DNA from: Phaeodactylum tricornutum CCAP 1055/1
Taxonomy: Eukaryota > Bacillariophyta > Bacillariophyceae > Surirellales > Neidiaceae
NCBI RefSeq assembly: GCF_000150955.2
Contig: NC_011677.1
Span: forward strand, 783,555 to 847,554
DNA: 64,000 nucleotides
Direction: 5' to 3'
Position 1 is the first letter of the stretch; every line of letters starts with the position of its first letter. Positions 48,453-60,425 of the stretch are shown piece after piece. The notes under the pieces are model-generated. The model worked only from the letters and a program-made list of their open reading frames with translations, made no database searches and was not told the origin of the DNA. Both the position numbers and the translations under genes were made by a program.

Positions 48453-51400
48453 CTAGTCTCGGCACGTTAATTCAAAATATTTGGCAAACGCATCGTCCAC
48501 CAGATCAGTCACGACCAATTTCTTGGGATACTTTGCTACTGCCCAATTGGCCGCATCCCAACAAGCTCCTTCGTGGGTCTCATTTACGTTGGGATTGTCA
48601 ATCAACGCTGCGCAGAGCTGCATAGTCAATTCGGCACGTTGCTCCTCGGTTTCGGCCAGTGAAACCGATCGCGTACGCTTCAGCTGCCCAAGCTCTCGGC
48701 AGTCGTCTTCGTCGTCAGACTCAAGCATATCCACCAACCTGGTGTTGGCCAATTTGCTCGGAACATCGACAACACTCTTAACGGGATGTGTCTCAGCGGC
48801 AAAAGCGTGTGTCGTTGCTGGGGAGACCGAAGTTTTGAAAGCAATCGACTTGTCTTTCGAAGTATCCAGCCCACCCGGGGTAAGCGCAACAGTCGACTCT
48901 ATGACTGCTTGAGATAAGACAGACACGGTAGAGTTTGATGCCGCATTGATATCCGAATCGTCTTGTGACGCTATATCAGGTCCGTGGTTGTCTTGCTCGG
49001 TGGTTAGTGCACTTGTGGGGGGACTGCTTGATGACGCAATCGGAGCGGAAAGATTTTCGGAATCGCTTTTGCTTCCATTACCCTTTGTGCTCTCTATCGT
49101 AGCTAGCTTGGACGTTAGTAGCGTACCCGTAAAACCACGTTCCACTGACCGCTTTCGCTTGCCCGTCTTAGACACTACAGCTTCATTGTCTTCGTTGTTA
49201 GTGTTGGCCAAACCAACGAAGACATCCATTAAAGCATCCTTTGGCAAGTCGGCTGAGGATTCGTCTTGGACACTTTGCCGTATGAGAACAAGGTCGTCTC
49301 GAGGATCAGACAACTTACCGTCGCTGACTCTTTCGCAAAGTTCAAGCAGAGTCTTTTCACTGACGTCCAAACCAAGGTCTATGACGTGGGTGCTCGTCTT
49401 ACTTCTTACAACGCCTTCCACTGGAATTGCGCTGACACTTTCGACAGGTAGTGAGGCTGAAGTGTCCCGGCGTGGAGACACAATTGCCTGCAGTCGGTGA
49501 TTAAGTTCAAATGCACAGCCATTTGAGCATTGCTCGAAAAGTAAGAGACGAAGGGCAGCAACGTTAGACGTCACATTGACCCGTATGCGATCTTCGGCCT
49601 TGATCACCCCGAGGGGATATCGACCATGGCGCTTTCTAGTAGATCGACGTACTTGCAAACCCACTTCTTCTTCTGGACTTGGTAGCTCCGTGCACTGCGA
49701 AAGCGATCTTGTAATCGACTCGAACAGGGCATTTTCTTCTACATCGAAGACACGTACAAAAACGGTATCGGGTAACCGATCGTCATCAGAATCCAATGAA
49801 ATCGGATGGGTGGCGTCCCCGGAACAAACATGATGAGATTCTTTTTCAGATGCCTTATCCCTGATACCCATCTTGTCTTCTCTTTCGTCAGACTCCCATT
49901 CAGTATATTTGCTTTGACAATCTTTGTCGACACAACAGACAGCTCGCAATCCGAAGCTCATGCTTACTTTATCAGTAGAAATAATGAAGCGTGAGGGCAG
50001 GCGTCCCTTGTCTTTCGCGAGAAAATAGGAAGTCTGAAAGACAGGGTGCCAGCGATATAGACCGTATTCTTGATAACGAGTTGTTGATTCGCTGAAGAGT
50101 GTTTCAGCTGGAGTGTGATCACCGTCCCCTTCGCTTTGCAAGATATATGATAAAGCTATTAGGCCGTTCATGTATTTCTTGTACTCTTTATCGTTCAGAA
50201 CGACAACGTTATGCGAAAGAGTAGGAAGCTTGCGGAAGCTATCACGAGACGGCTTGCAAAAACAGGCTGCTTCAATCAGAAGTTGGTGTTCTGAACAGAC
50301 AAGAGGGCGCAAAATTCTTGATAGCTCCAAGAGACATCTTTTGCCAACGACATCTAGCGAATTTGTCCCTAGCAAAAGAGCGGGGGTGAGGAAAGAGGAA
50401 CTGATCGGTTGCCGCCCAGAGGAGAAAAGCTCTGCAATTCCTTCCTGAATTGTTTGGGTATCTCTTCGGTCCTCTTTTCTGCTGAAAGAGGACATGAATT
50501 TGTGCCATCCCTGAAGTTCATCTTTGGGAACAATGCGGAATAGTTCAATCTCGGAGAGAAGCGACTGTTCGTCAAGAAGATCTTTTAATACAATACTTGT
50601 AACTGCTTGCTCTCTTCTACAGTAAGAGGCTAGCTCATGAAGACGTGTGCGAAAGGAATCCGACGACACTCCTTGTTCATGACATTGCTCGCAAGCAAAA
50701 TTGCAGTTGCTGGTATCATTCAGAAGAATTTTGTGTTCGATCGCCTGAGGAAACATCTCAACCAGCACTCTCCAAACGTGTGGAGAGACGACCCGAATAC
50801 TCCTTTTACTGGAAGCATTGCAGATTAAGTGATCGCCTGAGGTGTTAAAACTCTGCGTTAGTTCGAAGGCTCGAAGTGGAAGTCTCGTCAGTACGAATCC
50901 ACGTTTCGTAGCCACTTACACGTGATATTGCTATTGATAAAAATATCAAGATCGTCGTCGGATTTACTATCGGTATTCTCAAACATGACTTCGCGGGCAC
51001 GGACAGAGTGAAATCCTTCAGCAAAGCTTTCACACTTCTTGGACGTCTTATGTATTGGCCCTGATATTGTTGTGTCGTGTAGACTATCGAACGATTTAAA
51101 AAGACGAGCCGCACGATTTCGGAAACGGGAAACAAATCTGCGCGAGACAATGTAGCCATGAATTTCTCTCGACGCTGCAATATTGTCACCCTTGGAGTCA
51201 TCTTCAAAATCTCCTTCCTTGGGGTCAAGCCTCTCATATAGAAACAGAATTTTCTCGCACAACTGTACAGTTTCAGAAAGCTCTTGGCAATACGACTTGC
51301 TGCATGTTGAGCAATAGAGGCGCTCCGCTGGAATTCCTGGGCAGTCAGAAATCTCACGTACACCGTATTTCGTGTCGCAAAAAAGCGTTGGGCGTTCTGC

Positions 51401-54302
51401 GGCCAAGCCTTGCAAAAGGGCGTCGTATATTGGCCGGGGCAATAGTTTGCCACGTCGAGCTATTACAGGGTGGACTCCTCGATCACTTTGGTGACCACAA
51501 AAAAAGAATCGTCCGTGCTGGAAGAAGGGGATCTTCTTTGCGTTTCCGTATTCGTCTTTGCGCAGGTAATCGCAAGACATGTATCGACGAAGTGATAACG
51601 CATCGACCCAAACAAAGTCCTCCCTTTTATGGAAGCCAATTTGGTAGCTAGCGAGAGTAGGAAAAATGCAAGTCCGTATTTTTCGTCTTCGATCTTGCAG
51701 GCGAATTGCCACCTGGCCATCTTGTAGGCACATTCTGTAACACGTAGCCGGAATTATAAGTTACCGAACGTTCCGTACGTACTAAACAAAGAACAGAAAC
51801 GAAATGCACTCTTGCTTTGTGTCCCAAAACTTACCGTCTCAGATCAGCAAAGTATTCAGATCTTGTCAGGGCAGCTGTCTTTAAAGCGGACGCTCCGTCC
51901 TCTGATTCAGACTTCGAAGCACCAGTCTGTGGATCAATTTCTCGAATGCTGTCCAAAACACTCTGCGCCAAAAACGACTCTTCAACGTAATACATATTGT
52001 AGGCATCCTCGCTGCCCTTCTTTGCCTTGGTCTCTTTTGTATCTTTCTTGCGATCGTCACTTCTGTCACTATCAAACAAAGGGTCCCAACTGCATGAGGG
52101 CGCCTCCAGCAGAGTTACATGAGCATCATTAAACTCAAACCATTGTCCTGTTTGCCAATCCATCGCTTCAGCCACGTAATGACCACTGTACGCCGAATTT
52201 CCTTTGTGTAGCATGACGGCGCACAACACGTACCGATGTTTGGTGGGCTCCGTCTCGACTTGCGGTGATGTTGAAGGTGCAGAAGTCGTCGCTTGCTCAA
52301 TTTCTAGTTCCGTTGGCAAGAGGACCTTGTCCGTCACCTTCTTTTTTGTACCGCGATTTCTATCGTAAACGTATCTACACAATTGAATGTTTAGAACGGG
52401 TGGAAGTGCAGAGAAAGTCAAGGCCCGCTGAGCGTCTACTTTCGCTTCGCATTCGGTGCAGAAATACTGATTGTCACCCTCTAACGTTTCTGCATAAACG
52501 TACCGATCCCAGCAATACTGGACATCCGTATCATAGCTTTGCAGGTTCTTTTTTGCTTTGCTTTTACCAAAGGCATCGGCAAGCGATTGTTGGCCGGGCA
52601 TGCTTTTTTCTCGCAGCGGCTTTACGATCGGCAGAGTCACGTCCATGAAGTTCTCTGTCGTGGTGGACATTTTGTGACATACTTGACAGGTGGTCGTGTA
52701 GGTTGTTTTGCCGTGAAAAAGATGGGGCAGCAAGGTTGCCAAATCGCGTTGTTGCGTGGCGCTTTGAAAACTTTGCTGTATACAGTCAAGCAGGAGCCGA
52801 CTGAACTCGTTCGGGTCCTGTTGTTCATAGTGGTCCAAGCGTAGTGCGTTGGAAAAGTCTTTGGTATTCAAGACATAGTGTGGTCCGATACGCATGGAAG
52901 CCAGGAGCGATTGAAACGTTTCAATCATTTGGGGAATGGGATCGGGGTTTGCATTCCCGTCCACTGTGGACGTTGGCGGACGCCACGACAGGACCCCTTC
53001 CAAAAAGACCAGATTCTGTGCCAAACACTGCAGTTGTGTATTCAGATAGCAAGTGGCGCCCAAGTTTTGCATCCCGGGTGGAATGGACATGACCAGTGCA
53101 TCATTATCCTTGGGTGAATCGGCCTTCTCTTTCAAAAGTGGATTGACAAATATTAGAGCAGCATGGCGTTTTCGAATACGGCTGATGCAGTCCTCCAGGG
53201 TAAGGGCCGGCGTCAAATCTTGCAAGGTATGTTCCAGATAGCTACGAATAGGCTCAACTCTCACGGATATACTTCGGCGGACGGCATTCATGTCTTCTTG
53301 GGTTGCGTCCGATATGATTCTGTTTGGTTGAACGGGACCTTCGGCATCGTTCGTGACAGAGGAGTCGTCGACAACTTCCTCGACCTCGCCATTGCCCGCT
53401 CGATCGTTTTTGGTCTCCAACTCTTTGTAACGGTCGACGAGAATTTCGTTCACAACACCGCCCAAGGACACGAGACAGAAAGGATTATAATCGCACGGGC
53501 AGCGTACGGCGTGTCCATCGGGTCGTTGCCCAATCCGCACCGTATCACCGTCCAATACATGTGTATTGACAGTCGAATTGGCTTTGCGTTGGTGTTTGGA
53601 CTTTTTCCTCTTCTTGTCGCGAGCGACAGCCAATGCGCTGGTCCAGGACGTCAATGAAGGACAAGAACAGTTACAAGCACGTTTCACAATGTCGGCCGCC
53701 TCCCAATTCGCAATGTCGTCTCCATCATCCGTGGGGCTCCTACAATCACCACTCTCCGGGATTGCGACGGCGCAGGATGTTTGCCAGGGACTGGGCCTGG
53801 GAGTTATTTCCACCGTTGCTAGCGACGGCGACGTAGCCACGTGTCCGTTCGTATCCGTCTCGTCCCGTTCCTCGTCGTGGTGTGCGTCTCGTAACTTTGT
53901 CATTCCACGATACGGGTCCACCAACAATTCGTACTTGGCCAGTTCCATGGCGGCTCGCATATTAGCTGCGGCAGAATACGGTTCGTGTACGACGGGTGCC
54001 TTTCGTTTTTTCGGCGCTTGGGCCGTGAAGGAGAGTGGTGTCGACGGGGGGGACGACGCGGTCACGGGGGAGCTCGGGGGTGCGGCTGTTTCGTGATAAG
54101 TGCGGCGCGTCCGGGTCAACCGCAAGCCCCCGTGCACTGCTTCCTCGAGTGGAGTGTGGGGCCGAATCGGTGACGTTGTCGGACTCGCCGTGTCGATTCG
54201 CGTACGGACAATGGTCGATACTTCGTCGTTCTCGCCGTCGGTCGTATCGTCGTCCACATCCACGACCACTATGGGGTAATTCGCGGTACTCTTATCCGTC
54301 AT
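48453..54302 (-). CDS. USP48-like ubiquitin-specific protease
   Basis: Three exons (54302-51835, 51734-50922, 50850-48453) encode 1892 residues. Introns are 100 nt (GTAAGT) and 71 nt (GTGTAAGT donor, gcagag acceptor); the exact second acceptor is less sure. A disordered N-terminus of about 400 residues precedes the USP catalytic domain: Cys box MQNLGATCYLNTQLQCL, DPNEFSRLLLDCIQ, zinc-binding CQVC and CTEC pairs, and His box NSAYSGHYVAEAMDW with FEFNDAHV. Beyond it are DUSP-like segments, including FFCGHQSDRGVHPVIARRGK and CKPSRDSFRKLP, followed by a long acidic disordered part and a folded end (CWDAANWAVAKYPKKLV). The plan matches USP48 and plant UBP26, which remove ubiquitin from histones and other nuclear substrates. 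RSTRKRHGR could be a nuclear signal. Confidence 0.9.
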
Positions 54303-54893
54303 GATAGTACTTCGTCGATTGACTGCCTAGTGAATCCTGTCGGTCCGTATTCCAGAAGGCCAAGGAACGTCGATCGATAATGGACGTTATGTGTACGGAC
54401 GACTCGTAGTAGAAGAACGGGATCCGAGTTTTGCGAAAGTCCAAGATGCGTTTGTTTGGAACGCAGCAACGAGCCGCAAGTCTCACAACGATACTCACTC
54501 AATGTCTCTAAAGGAAAAGGAGGTTTCCTGACTTGACGATAGTCCCTTTTATAGGACCCTCGCTCACTGTCAGCGTATGCGGCGCTATTGTCGATTTGAT
54601 AGGATTGAACTCGCCGGAAATTGACGCCATGGTGGTGGCATCTTTCTCAACCCTAAGATAAGAATAGGGTTGTGCCCCGGTTGTTTGGCAACGTTGCCAA
54701 CGAATCGTTTTCGCGTAGTGCAAACACGTTTCCCAGTTTACAATTCACCATCTCGGTTACTGTTAGCGAGGACATTTATTCCTCATACCATACCGGTCTT
54801 TACCAGTGCTACCTTTTTCGTACAACAAGCGTCTTTGTCGTGTGGTGATCCTGTTCGTTTGTCGACATTCGCTTCGTCTTTCTGCTTCTCGTC
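54303..54893. other. Divergent intergenic region with two minor frames
   Basis: Two small minus-strand frames occur. One (54630-54508, 40 codons, starting MASISGEFNP) follows a strong ccaccaccATGG context. The other (54502-54299) has a CETCGS pair but no ATG. A GTGAGC donor and a cctttag acceptor lie between them, but no splice joins both in frame. They may be leader sequence of the USP48-like gene. Confidence 0.35.
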
Positions 54894-55463
54894 ATGGATA
54901 CGTGGGTCGTCCAGCAGGTGTCATTTTGGTTCACCGTGTACGAGGTACGTTCCCAACCCCACACACCCACTCACCTCTGGCACGGACTATCCTCGTGAGG
55001 TTTTGCTTCGTTCCACAGCACGTGCACGCAACTATACCAACACCATTCCGTTACCCCCCGTCACTAACCAGCTGTGTTTTCTTATTCGACGTTTTGTCCA
55101 CGTACCAAAAAAAACCCAACGAACTGTATTGTCACAATCTGTCTTGCTTTTCATTAGATCAAACCCGGTCTCATTGTGGACCGGGCGATTGCGTTCGGCT
55201 TGGATGTATTCACGCCGGGCCGGGGCGCCGGCGCCTCGGCGTGGTGGATGCGGGGTTGGCGGGCGGTGGAACAGTCGGCCGAACGCACGTCTCGGGAAAT
55301 GGACTGGCGTCGGACCTTGCGTGATTGGGATCACCGTCATCCGCAAATCCATCACGAACTCATTCTCCGGTACGTGTGTGGAGCCGTGGCCTCGCTCGCG
55401 GCCACGGCACTCTACAACGCCGCGACCCGGCGAGCGCCCGCCGCCGGGCACCGGCGATACTGA
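54894..55463 (+). CDS. Small predicted membrane protein, 118 residues
   Basis: Exon 1 (54894-54944) encodes 17 residues, MDTWVVQQVSFWFTVYE. A 213-nt intron (GTACGT donor, ttttcattag acceptor) leads in phase to exon 2 (55158-55463), starting IKPGLIVDRAIAFGLD. The product has a hydrophobic N-terminal third, a basic/aromatic middle (WWMRGWRAVEQSAERTSREM, DWRRTLRDWDHRHP) and a C-terminal membrane segment (YVCGAVASLAATALYNAA) followed by a short basic tail. That is the plan of a tail-anchored or two-pass organelle membrane protein. Strong codon bias in this frame supports it over the longer overlapping frame. No homologue is recognised. Confidence 0.7.
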
Positions 55464-55741
55464 ACGTGTCTACGAATTTGCACGTACTGTCGAACGAGAG
55501 AACATGGGCAACGGACGAAACACGGCACGGCTTCGTGGGATGGTCACTGTTTTTGCTTTGAAAAGGGTCGTCGCCAACCGAGAGTCGTTCCACACACTCC
55601 AAGTATATTCACCAATAAGGATTGACAAAAAGTAGGATTGGTTGTGCATTTCTACAGAACTGCAAACGACATTCTACTACAAAGTAACCGTGCCGTACGC
55701 GAGAGACGACCAAATGCGACTCGTTGTCTAGTACCAACAAG

Positions 55742-56433
55742 TTAACGTGCGTCTCCACCGGTCTGTTCCAACATACAATCAATCTGATCCTGATCTTCCA
55801 ATTCCAGCATTTTGGGCGTTGATTCGGGAGCGATCGTTTCACCGTCGAGCAAGAATCGCAGCGAACTGGCCTGCACACCCTTGCGCGTCGCGTAGGTATC
55901 AAAGACTTTGGACATTTTGGTCGTCTTTTTGATTTTGAAAAAGGTTTCTTCGCCGCTCTAGAGTGTGTGTGTGAGTGTGAGAAAGAACAATCGGTAAGCA
56001 TAGACCATATGAGTATAAGCGTGGATACGGTTGAATGCCAGAGAGATTGGGTCGAGCAACCGGGGCCGCCCCGTAGATCGTCCAACGGGAGAGAGATCTA
56101 AAGACCGTTGCCGTGAGCCGCAATGGGTGTCTCGGGCCGTGGACGCACTGTTAGACCGGCGGTTCCGAGAGGACCACGGTACACACCGACGGGGCAACGT
56201 CCAACGAATACCAAGAGATCGGGTGCCCCTACGCACCGTGTCGCCCTAAGCACCGCGTCGTTTTCCCGTTTCGTGCCACAAGGTGTCTCCTGGAGGGGCG
56301 TCTCTCGTTGCCCGTTCCATACCTTCCTACACACACACACAGAGAGAGACACACGCATATACACACTCACCTGATCGCGAATACGGATCGTCAACTGCTG
56401 ACTCTCCGTTGGGTTGCCTTCTTCTCCCGACAT
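55742..56433 (-). CDS. SUMO: SUMO (small ubiquitin-like modifier)
   Basis: Exon 1 (56433-56371) encodes MSGEEGNPTESQQLTIRIRD plus Gln; exon 2 (55957-55742) resumes SGEETFFKIKKTTKMSK. Together they give 92 residues. The FFKIKKTT strand, KGVQASSLRFLLDGE and LELEDQDQIDCMLEQTGG are diagnostic for SUMO. The C-terminus reads TGGDAR, so a SUMO protease must remove three residues to expose the conjugating di-glycine. The intron is 413 nt, long for this window, and holds CA/TG and AG repeats. The acceptor ctctag could slip by two bases (ctctagag), but only the first keeps frame. Mature SUMO is attached to lysines of mainly nuclear proteins by Aos1/Uba2 and Ubc9. Confidence 0.95.
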
Positions 56434-57696
56434 ATTGCTTGGTATGTGTAGAAAATGGTCGAACTGCGTCGGACAAAATGGAGGAGGGATCCGTACAATG
56501 GTTTCGGACTTTTGTCTATCGTCTCGTGCGGGTACTGCGACTGGATATCGTGCCGTGCCGTGCTATCCCTACCTATCAACCGACTTTTCGGGAGGTCTTT
56601 CGATGGAGAGTTGTGTTGGGAGCGGCGCGCCGCGCGGGCAGTCGGCGCGAGTGCCAACCAGCGTGCGGAGTGGTGTACCGTAGTTTCCCGTTTTTCCAAA
56701 AACCAGTAGGGATAAGGTGAATGGACGTCCATCCATGCGTCGGCCAAGGAAACCAACGGAAGAGATTCACTGTCGGTAGGGGTAGGGGAAAGATGTTGAG
56801 GACGTCCATCCATGCGTCCCCAAAGGAAGGTCAACCGTACCTACTTCAAGTTTGGACACAATTCTGCCAATCGTATCGCGTCGAATTTCGGTGTCGTCAT
56901 AGAAGTCCAACCGCCGAATATTTGCACACGTAGTTGAAGTGTCCAGCACGGTTTGGTTCGCGATCCCCGAGCCCTGGCATTCCCCGTCAACTACGCTGGG
57001 ACGGTGTCGCCATTCTGACTCACAAACGCGTATCTCTCTATATACCCGTAGTAGGTACACTCACTCACTCACTGACTGTCTCACTCCCAGTCAGGTGGTA
57101 TCCCTTCTCACGAGACTCTTTTTCACGACCCCTCGACTCGCACTGACCGACCCCCTCCACCACCTGGCGGCGTAGTTCCCAAGCCGTGTCGATTCGAGAA
57201 CCTTGCGACGACACTGGAAGTTCTCCTGGTCTGTTCCGACCGACGTGCGTGCGATTCCTCTCCCCGTGAAAAAGTCTCTTTTGTTTCGGGTTGGTTTACG
57301 TCATTTCAACGAATCAGCCCAAGGATTTCTCTCGTCCACAACGAATTGCCCCTCACTGTCACTCATCGTTTCACACATTTCTCATTAGTCACGCTACTAC
57401 TACTCCCTACACGGTGAGAAAGTCGTTTGTTTCCCCAAAACAATACACAGCGCAACGCACCACTGACTATCAACTCTCAAACACGGACCGGCGTGGGAAA
57501 GTCCTCATCCCAACGAACCCACACTTACAGCAGTTTACCTTGACGGATATTGTTGTTGTTGTTATTGCTCAAGATCCATCCCGTGGCTGCAACATTGACA
57601 CAGCAGTGCACATCACACAACGAATTGCCCTTTCGTGGACTGCGCATTCTTGCTATCAAAAAATACTCCTGCTCCCAATCCTTTGTTCGTACCATC
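56434..57696. other. Divergent intergenic region
   Basis: No credible gene. It holds an 18-bp direct repeat (56724-56741 and 56801-56818) and, from 57163 on, the first copy of the large duplication that includes the leader of the PDZ-PPR gene. A (TTG)n run lies just upstream of the gene. Confidence 0.45.
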
Positions 57697-59690
57697 ATGA
57701 CGTTCCGTGCACGACCCCGTGTCTCCGTCACTGGCTACCGCCGTCACCATCACTACCGGCAACGACGCCACTGGCCTTGCCTCGGACTCGTGGTCGTCGT
57801 TGGCGTGCTCGTCACCGCACTCTGGGACCAGAGCGACGGTACGGTACAGGCCTTTGTCGCGCTCCGACCAACGACACCGAGTCCGAAACGGTGCGGAGTT
57901 TCCAGTAGTTCCAGTTTCGATCGGAGTGCCGACGAACACGATCCACCCGCTGACGGTTTGTTGCAAAAGGCCGTGTCCAACGTGACCCGCTCCGTATCCA
58001 CGCGCTTGTCCCGTGATGCGGCCGACGAAGCCAGTTTGGAACGGGAATTGGACCGCAAGAAACAAACACTGGCCTCGCGCCGATTACGACAACAACAGAG
58101 CTCGACCGTGGCGACGGGCTGGACCGCCGAACCCTACACGATTCGCTTGCCTCTCCCGAAAGACTCGTACAACAACAACAACAGTACACGTCTCGGTTTG
58201 TCACTCGCACAAGTCATCGACTTCGAAACGTTGTCCCCCGTCACACTCAATGTGGATCGATTGGTGTTGGAGCGCAGCAACGAAAAAAACAACCACGCCA
58301 ACGGACACAGCGCCAAATTTGCTGATTCCTGGTCGCGTTTGGATTCTACTTTTCGGGGTATCGTCGTGTCCCGCGTCCAACCCGGCAGTCTCGCTGCACA
58401 GCAGGGTGTCCAAATTGGAGATATCGTCCACGCCGTGTCGGCCACCTGGGGCGATGCCGTTTGGCCGCAATCCACGTTGGAAGGCATTGCGTCGGCCTTG
58501 ACCTCCCGACAAACCTTGGCACGAACCACGCAACCCCGGAACAACGCCGCCAATACGGTACGGATGGATCTCCAACGACCCGTGCTACCGGCGGCATCCT
58601 CCACGGACCGGACCACCGCTACCGTCACGGCAGGAGTCCGCAACCAATTCGAATTGACCCTCCCGCGTCCACTCGGTATTGATATCGACGAACGCGACGG
58701 CTACGTTGTCGTGACGGGTTTCGAACCAACGGCGTCGACTCTCGTGCGCATGGCAGTGCAGGTGGGGGATCGGGTGGTGGCCGTGGACAGCAGTTTGGGT
58801 GGAACCATGTGGCCCGTTTCCACCGTACAGGGCGTTCAGTCCGCCTGTACCGGACGATTGCCCGGGAAACCCGTGACTTTGCGCTTTGAACGTCCCGTTG
58901 CCCAATTGCAAACGACGTTGACGTACGATGACGCGACGGGTGCCGTCCAACCCACCGTCTCTCAACCACCGGTCCCGCGAACGTCGGAGCCAGCCAGTAC
59001 GAATGTAGCAAAGAGCCAGCCGGTGCCGGATCCGCAAACGTTGTTGGCGCGGTGCCGGGATGTCCTGGAACGGTACGCTGTCGAACACAAGCACAACCAA
59101 AGGATCAGTAAAAGCACGGCCAAGGAAAGTACGGCCGCCCGCTTCAAGGACAAGTATGGTGTTCCGGCTATTGTGGCTGACAAGGTGGTGGATGCCGTCG
59201 CGGCGGCACAAATTCCGTTCGATGCCGTCACACTTTCCATGGTTCTGCGCGCCTACCTTTCCGTCTCTCAGGTGGATCGGGCTTTGCAAGTGTTTGAAGC
59301 AGCCACGCTCGTGGCCGCGGACGGTTCCACCCGACCGGTGCCTTTGGGGCAGTCCGATACCACGTTGTACGTGCCCGACCGTGGCATGCCCAACGGTGGC
59401 GTCGAGGTCTCCGCCCCGGCACTCAACTTGTACACGGCCACGGCGGCACTGCAGGCGCAAGCACGCGCGGGCGATTGGAACGCCGTACGGCGACTATGGT
59501 CGGCGCTTCAACCCGGTCTCACAGTAAACAGAGAGTCGTACGGTGGCCTGGAGACGGCTCGTTGGGCCCCGGTGGCGTCGGTCGACACGACGTGTTACAA
59601 CATTTTGCTGAGTGCGGCCGAACGTCGCCGACGTGATCCGGAAGCGTTTGCGCAAGCCGAACAGTGGTGGGAGCAAATGCAGGATCCGCC
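57163..59690 (+). repeat. Large direct duplication, copy 1
   Basis: This matches 59872-62419 at roughly 99% identity, including about 530 bp upstream of the PDZ-PPR start. Differences are scattered single bases, a 12-bp length difference near 57352, a 1-bp difference, and a (GTT) run three units shorter. The copy stops exactly at the assembly gap. Confidence 0.95.
57697..59690 (+). CDS. PDZ-PPR fusion protein, first copy, cut by assembly gap
   Basis: The 5' 664 codons match the complete copy at 60426 with six amino-acid differences (for example Leu/Val in PC[LV]GL, Thr/Ile in SS[TI]VATG, Asn/Ile in HA[NI]GHS). The reading frame is intact up to the 50 N and does not resume after it. Domain content up to the break is the plastid presequence, two PDZ-like domains and the start of the PPR region. 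The simplest reading is the other haplotype of the same gene left unmerged at a scaffold join; a true tandem duplicate truncated at its 3' end is the alternative. Confidence 0.85.
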
Positions 59691-59740
59691 NNNNNNNNNN
59701 NNNNNNNNNNNNNNNNNNNNNNNNNNNNNNNNNNNNNNNN
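59691..59740. other. Assembly gap (50 N)
   Basis: Fifty N residues of nominal length join copy 1 of the PDZ-PPR gene to an unrelated A/T-rich stretch. Confidence 1.
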
Positions 59741-60425
59741 AGTGGATTTGATTCCGAAAATAGCTCACTTCGTAATTTTAACGCCTACCGGAAATTACCG
59801 CTTTTTAAAGTTTAAAAGCGTTAAAAACAACCCATTTTGGGCTATCTATGCTTGTGGCGTTGAGGCACGCCCCTGGCGGCGTAGTTCCCAAGCCGTGTCG
59901 ATTCGACAACCTTGCGACGACACTGGAAGTTCTCCTGGTCCGTTCCGACCGACGTGCGTGCGATTCCTCTCCCCGTGAAAAAGTCTCTTTTGTTTCGTGT
60001 TGGTTTACGTCATCTCAACGAATCAGCCCAAGGATTCTCTCGTCCACAACGAATTGCCCTTTGTTTTTGGTTGTACTGTCACTCATCGTTTCACACATTT
60101 CTCATTAGTCACGCTACTACTACTCCCTACACGGAGAGAAAGTCGTTTGTTTCCCCAAAACAGTACACAGCGCAACGCACCACTGACTATCAACTCTCAA
60201 ACACGGACCGGCGTGGGAAAGTCCTCATCCCAACGAACCCACACTTACAGCAGTTTACCTTGACGGATATTGTTGTTGTTGTTGTTGTTGTTATTGCTCG
60301 AGATCCATCCCGTGGCTGCAACATTGACACAGCAGTGCACATCACACAACGAATTGCCCTTTCGTGGACTGCGCATTCTCGCTATCAAAAAATACTCCTG
60401 CTCCCAATCCTTTGTTCGTACCATC
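59741..60425. other. A/T-rich orphan stretch, then second copy of the PDZ-PPR leader
   Basis: 59741-59871 is A/T-rich, contains attttaacgcctaccgg and gtttaaaagcgtt, and does not match the corresponding position before copy 1. From 59872 the sequence is the duplicated leader, with (GTT) run at about 60269-60291. Confidence 0.7.

Noticed and set aside
51735-51834. Reading the three large minus-strand frames at 48.4-54.3 kb as separate genes
   Set aside because: The frames join through GT-AG introns in phase and together give the USP48 domain order; the second and third have no ATG in a sensible place.
54670-55635. 321-codon plus-strand frame
   Set aside because: It has no recognisable features, is Ser/Arg/Pro-rich like out-of-frame sequence, and overlaps the spliced 118-residue gene whose frame has much better coding character.
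56724-56818. 18-bp direct repeat gacgtccatccatgcgtc as a possible transposon footprint
   Set aside because: No inverted repeats or element lies between the copies; the 59-bp spacer is ordinary sequence.
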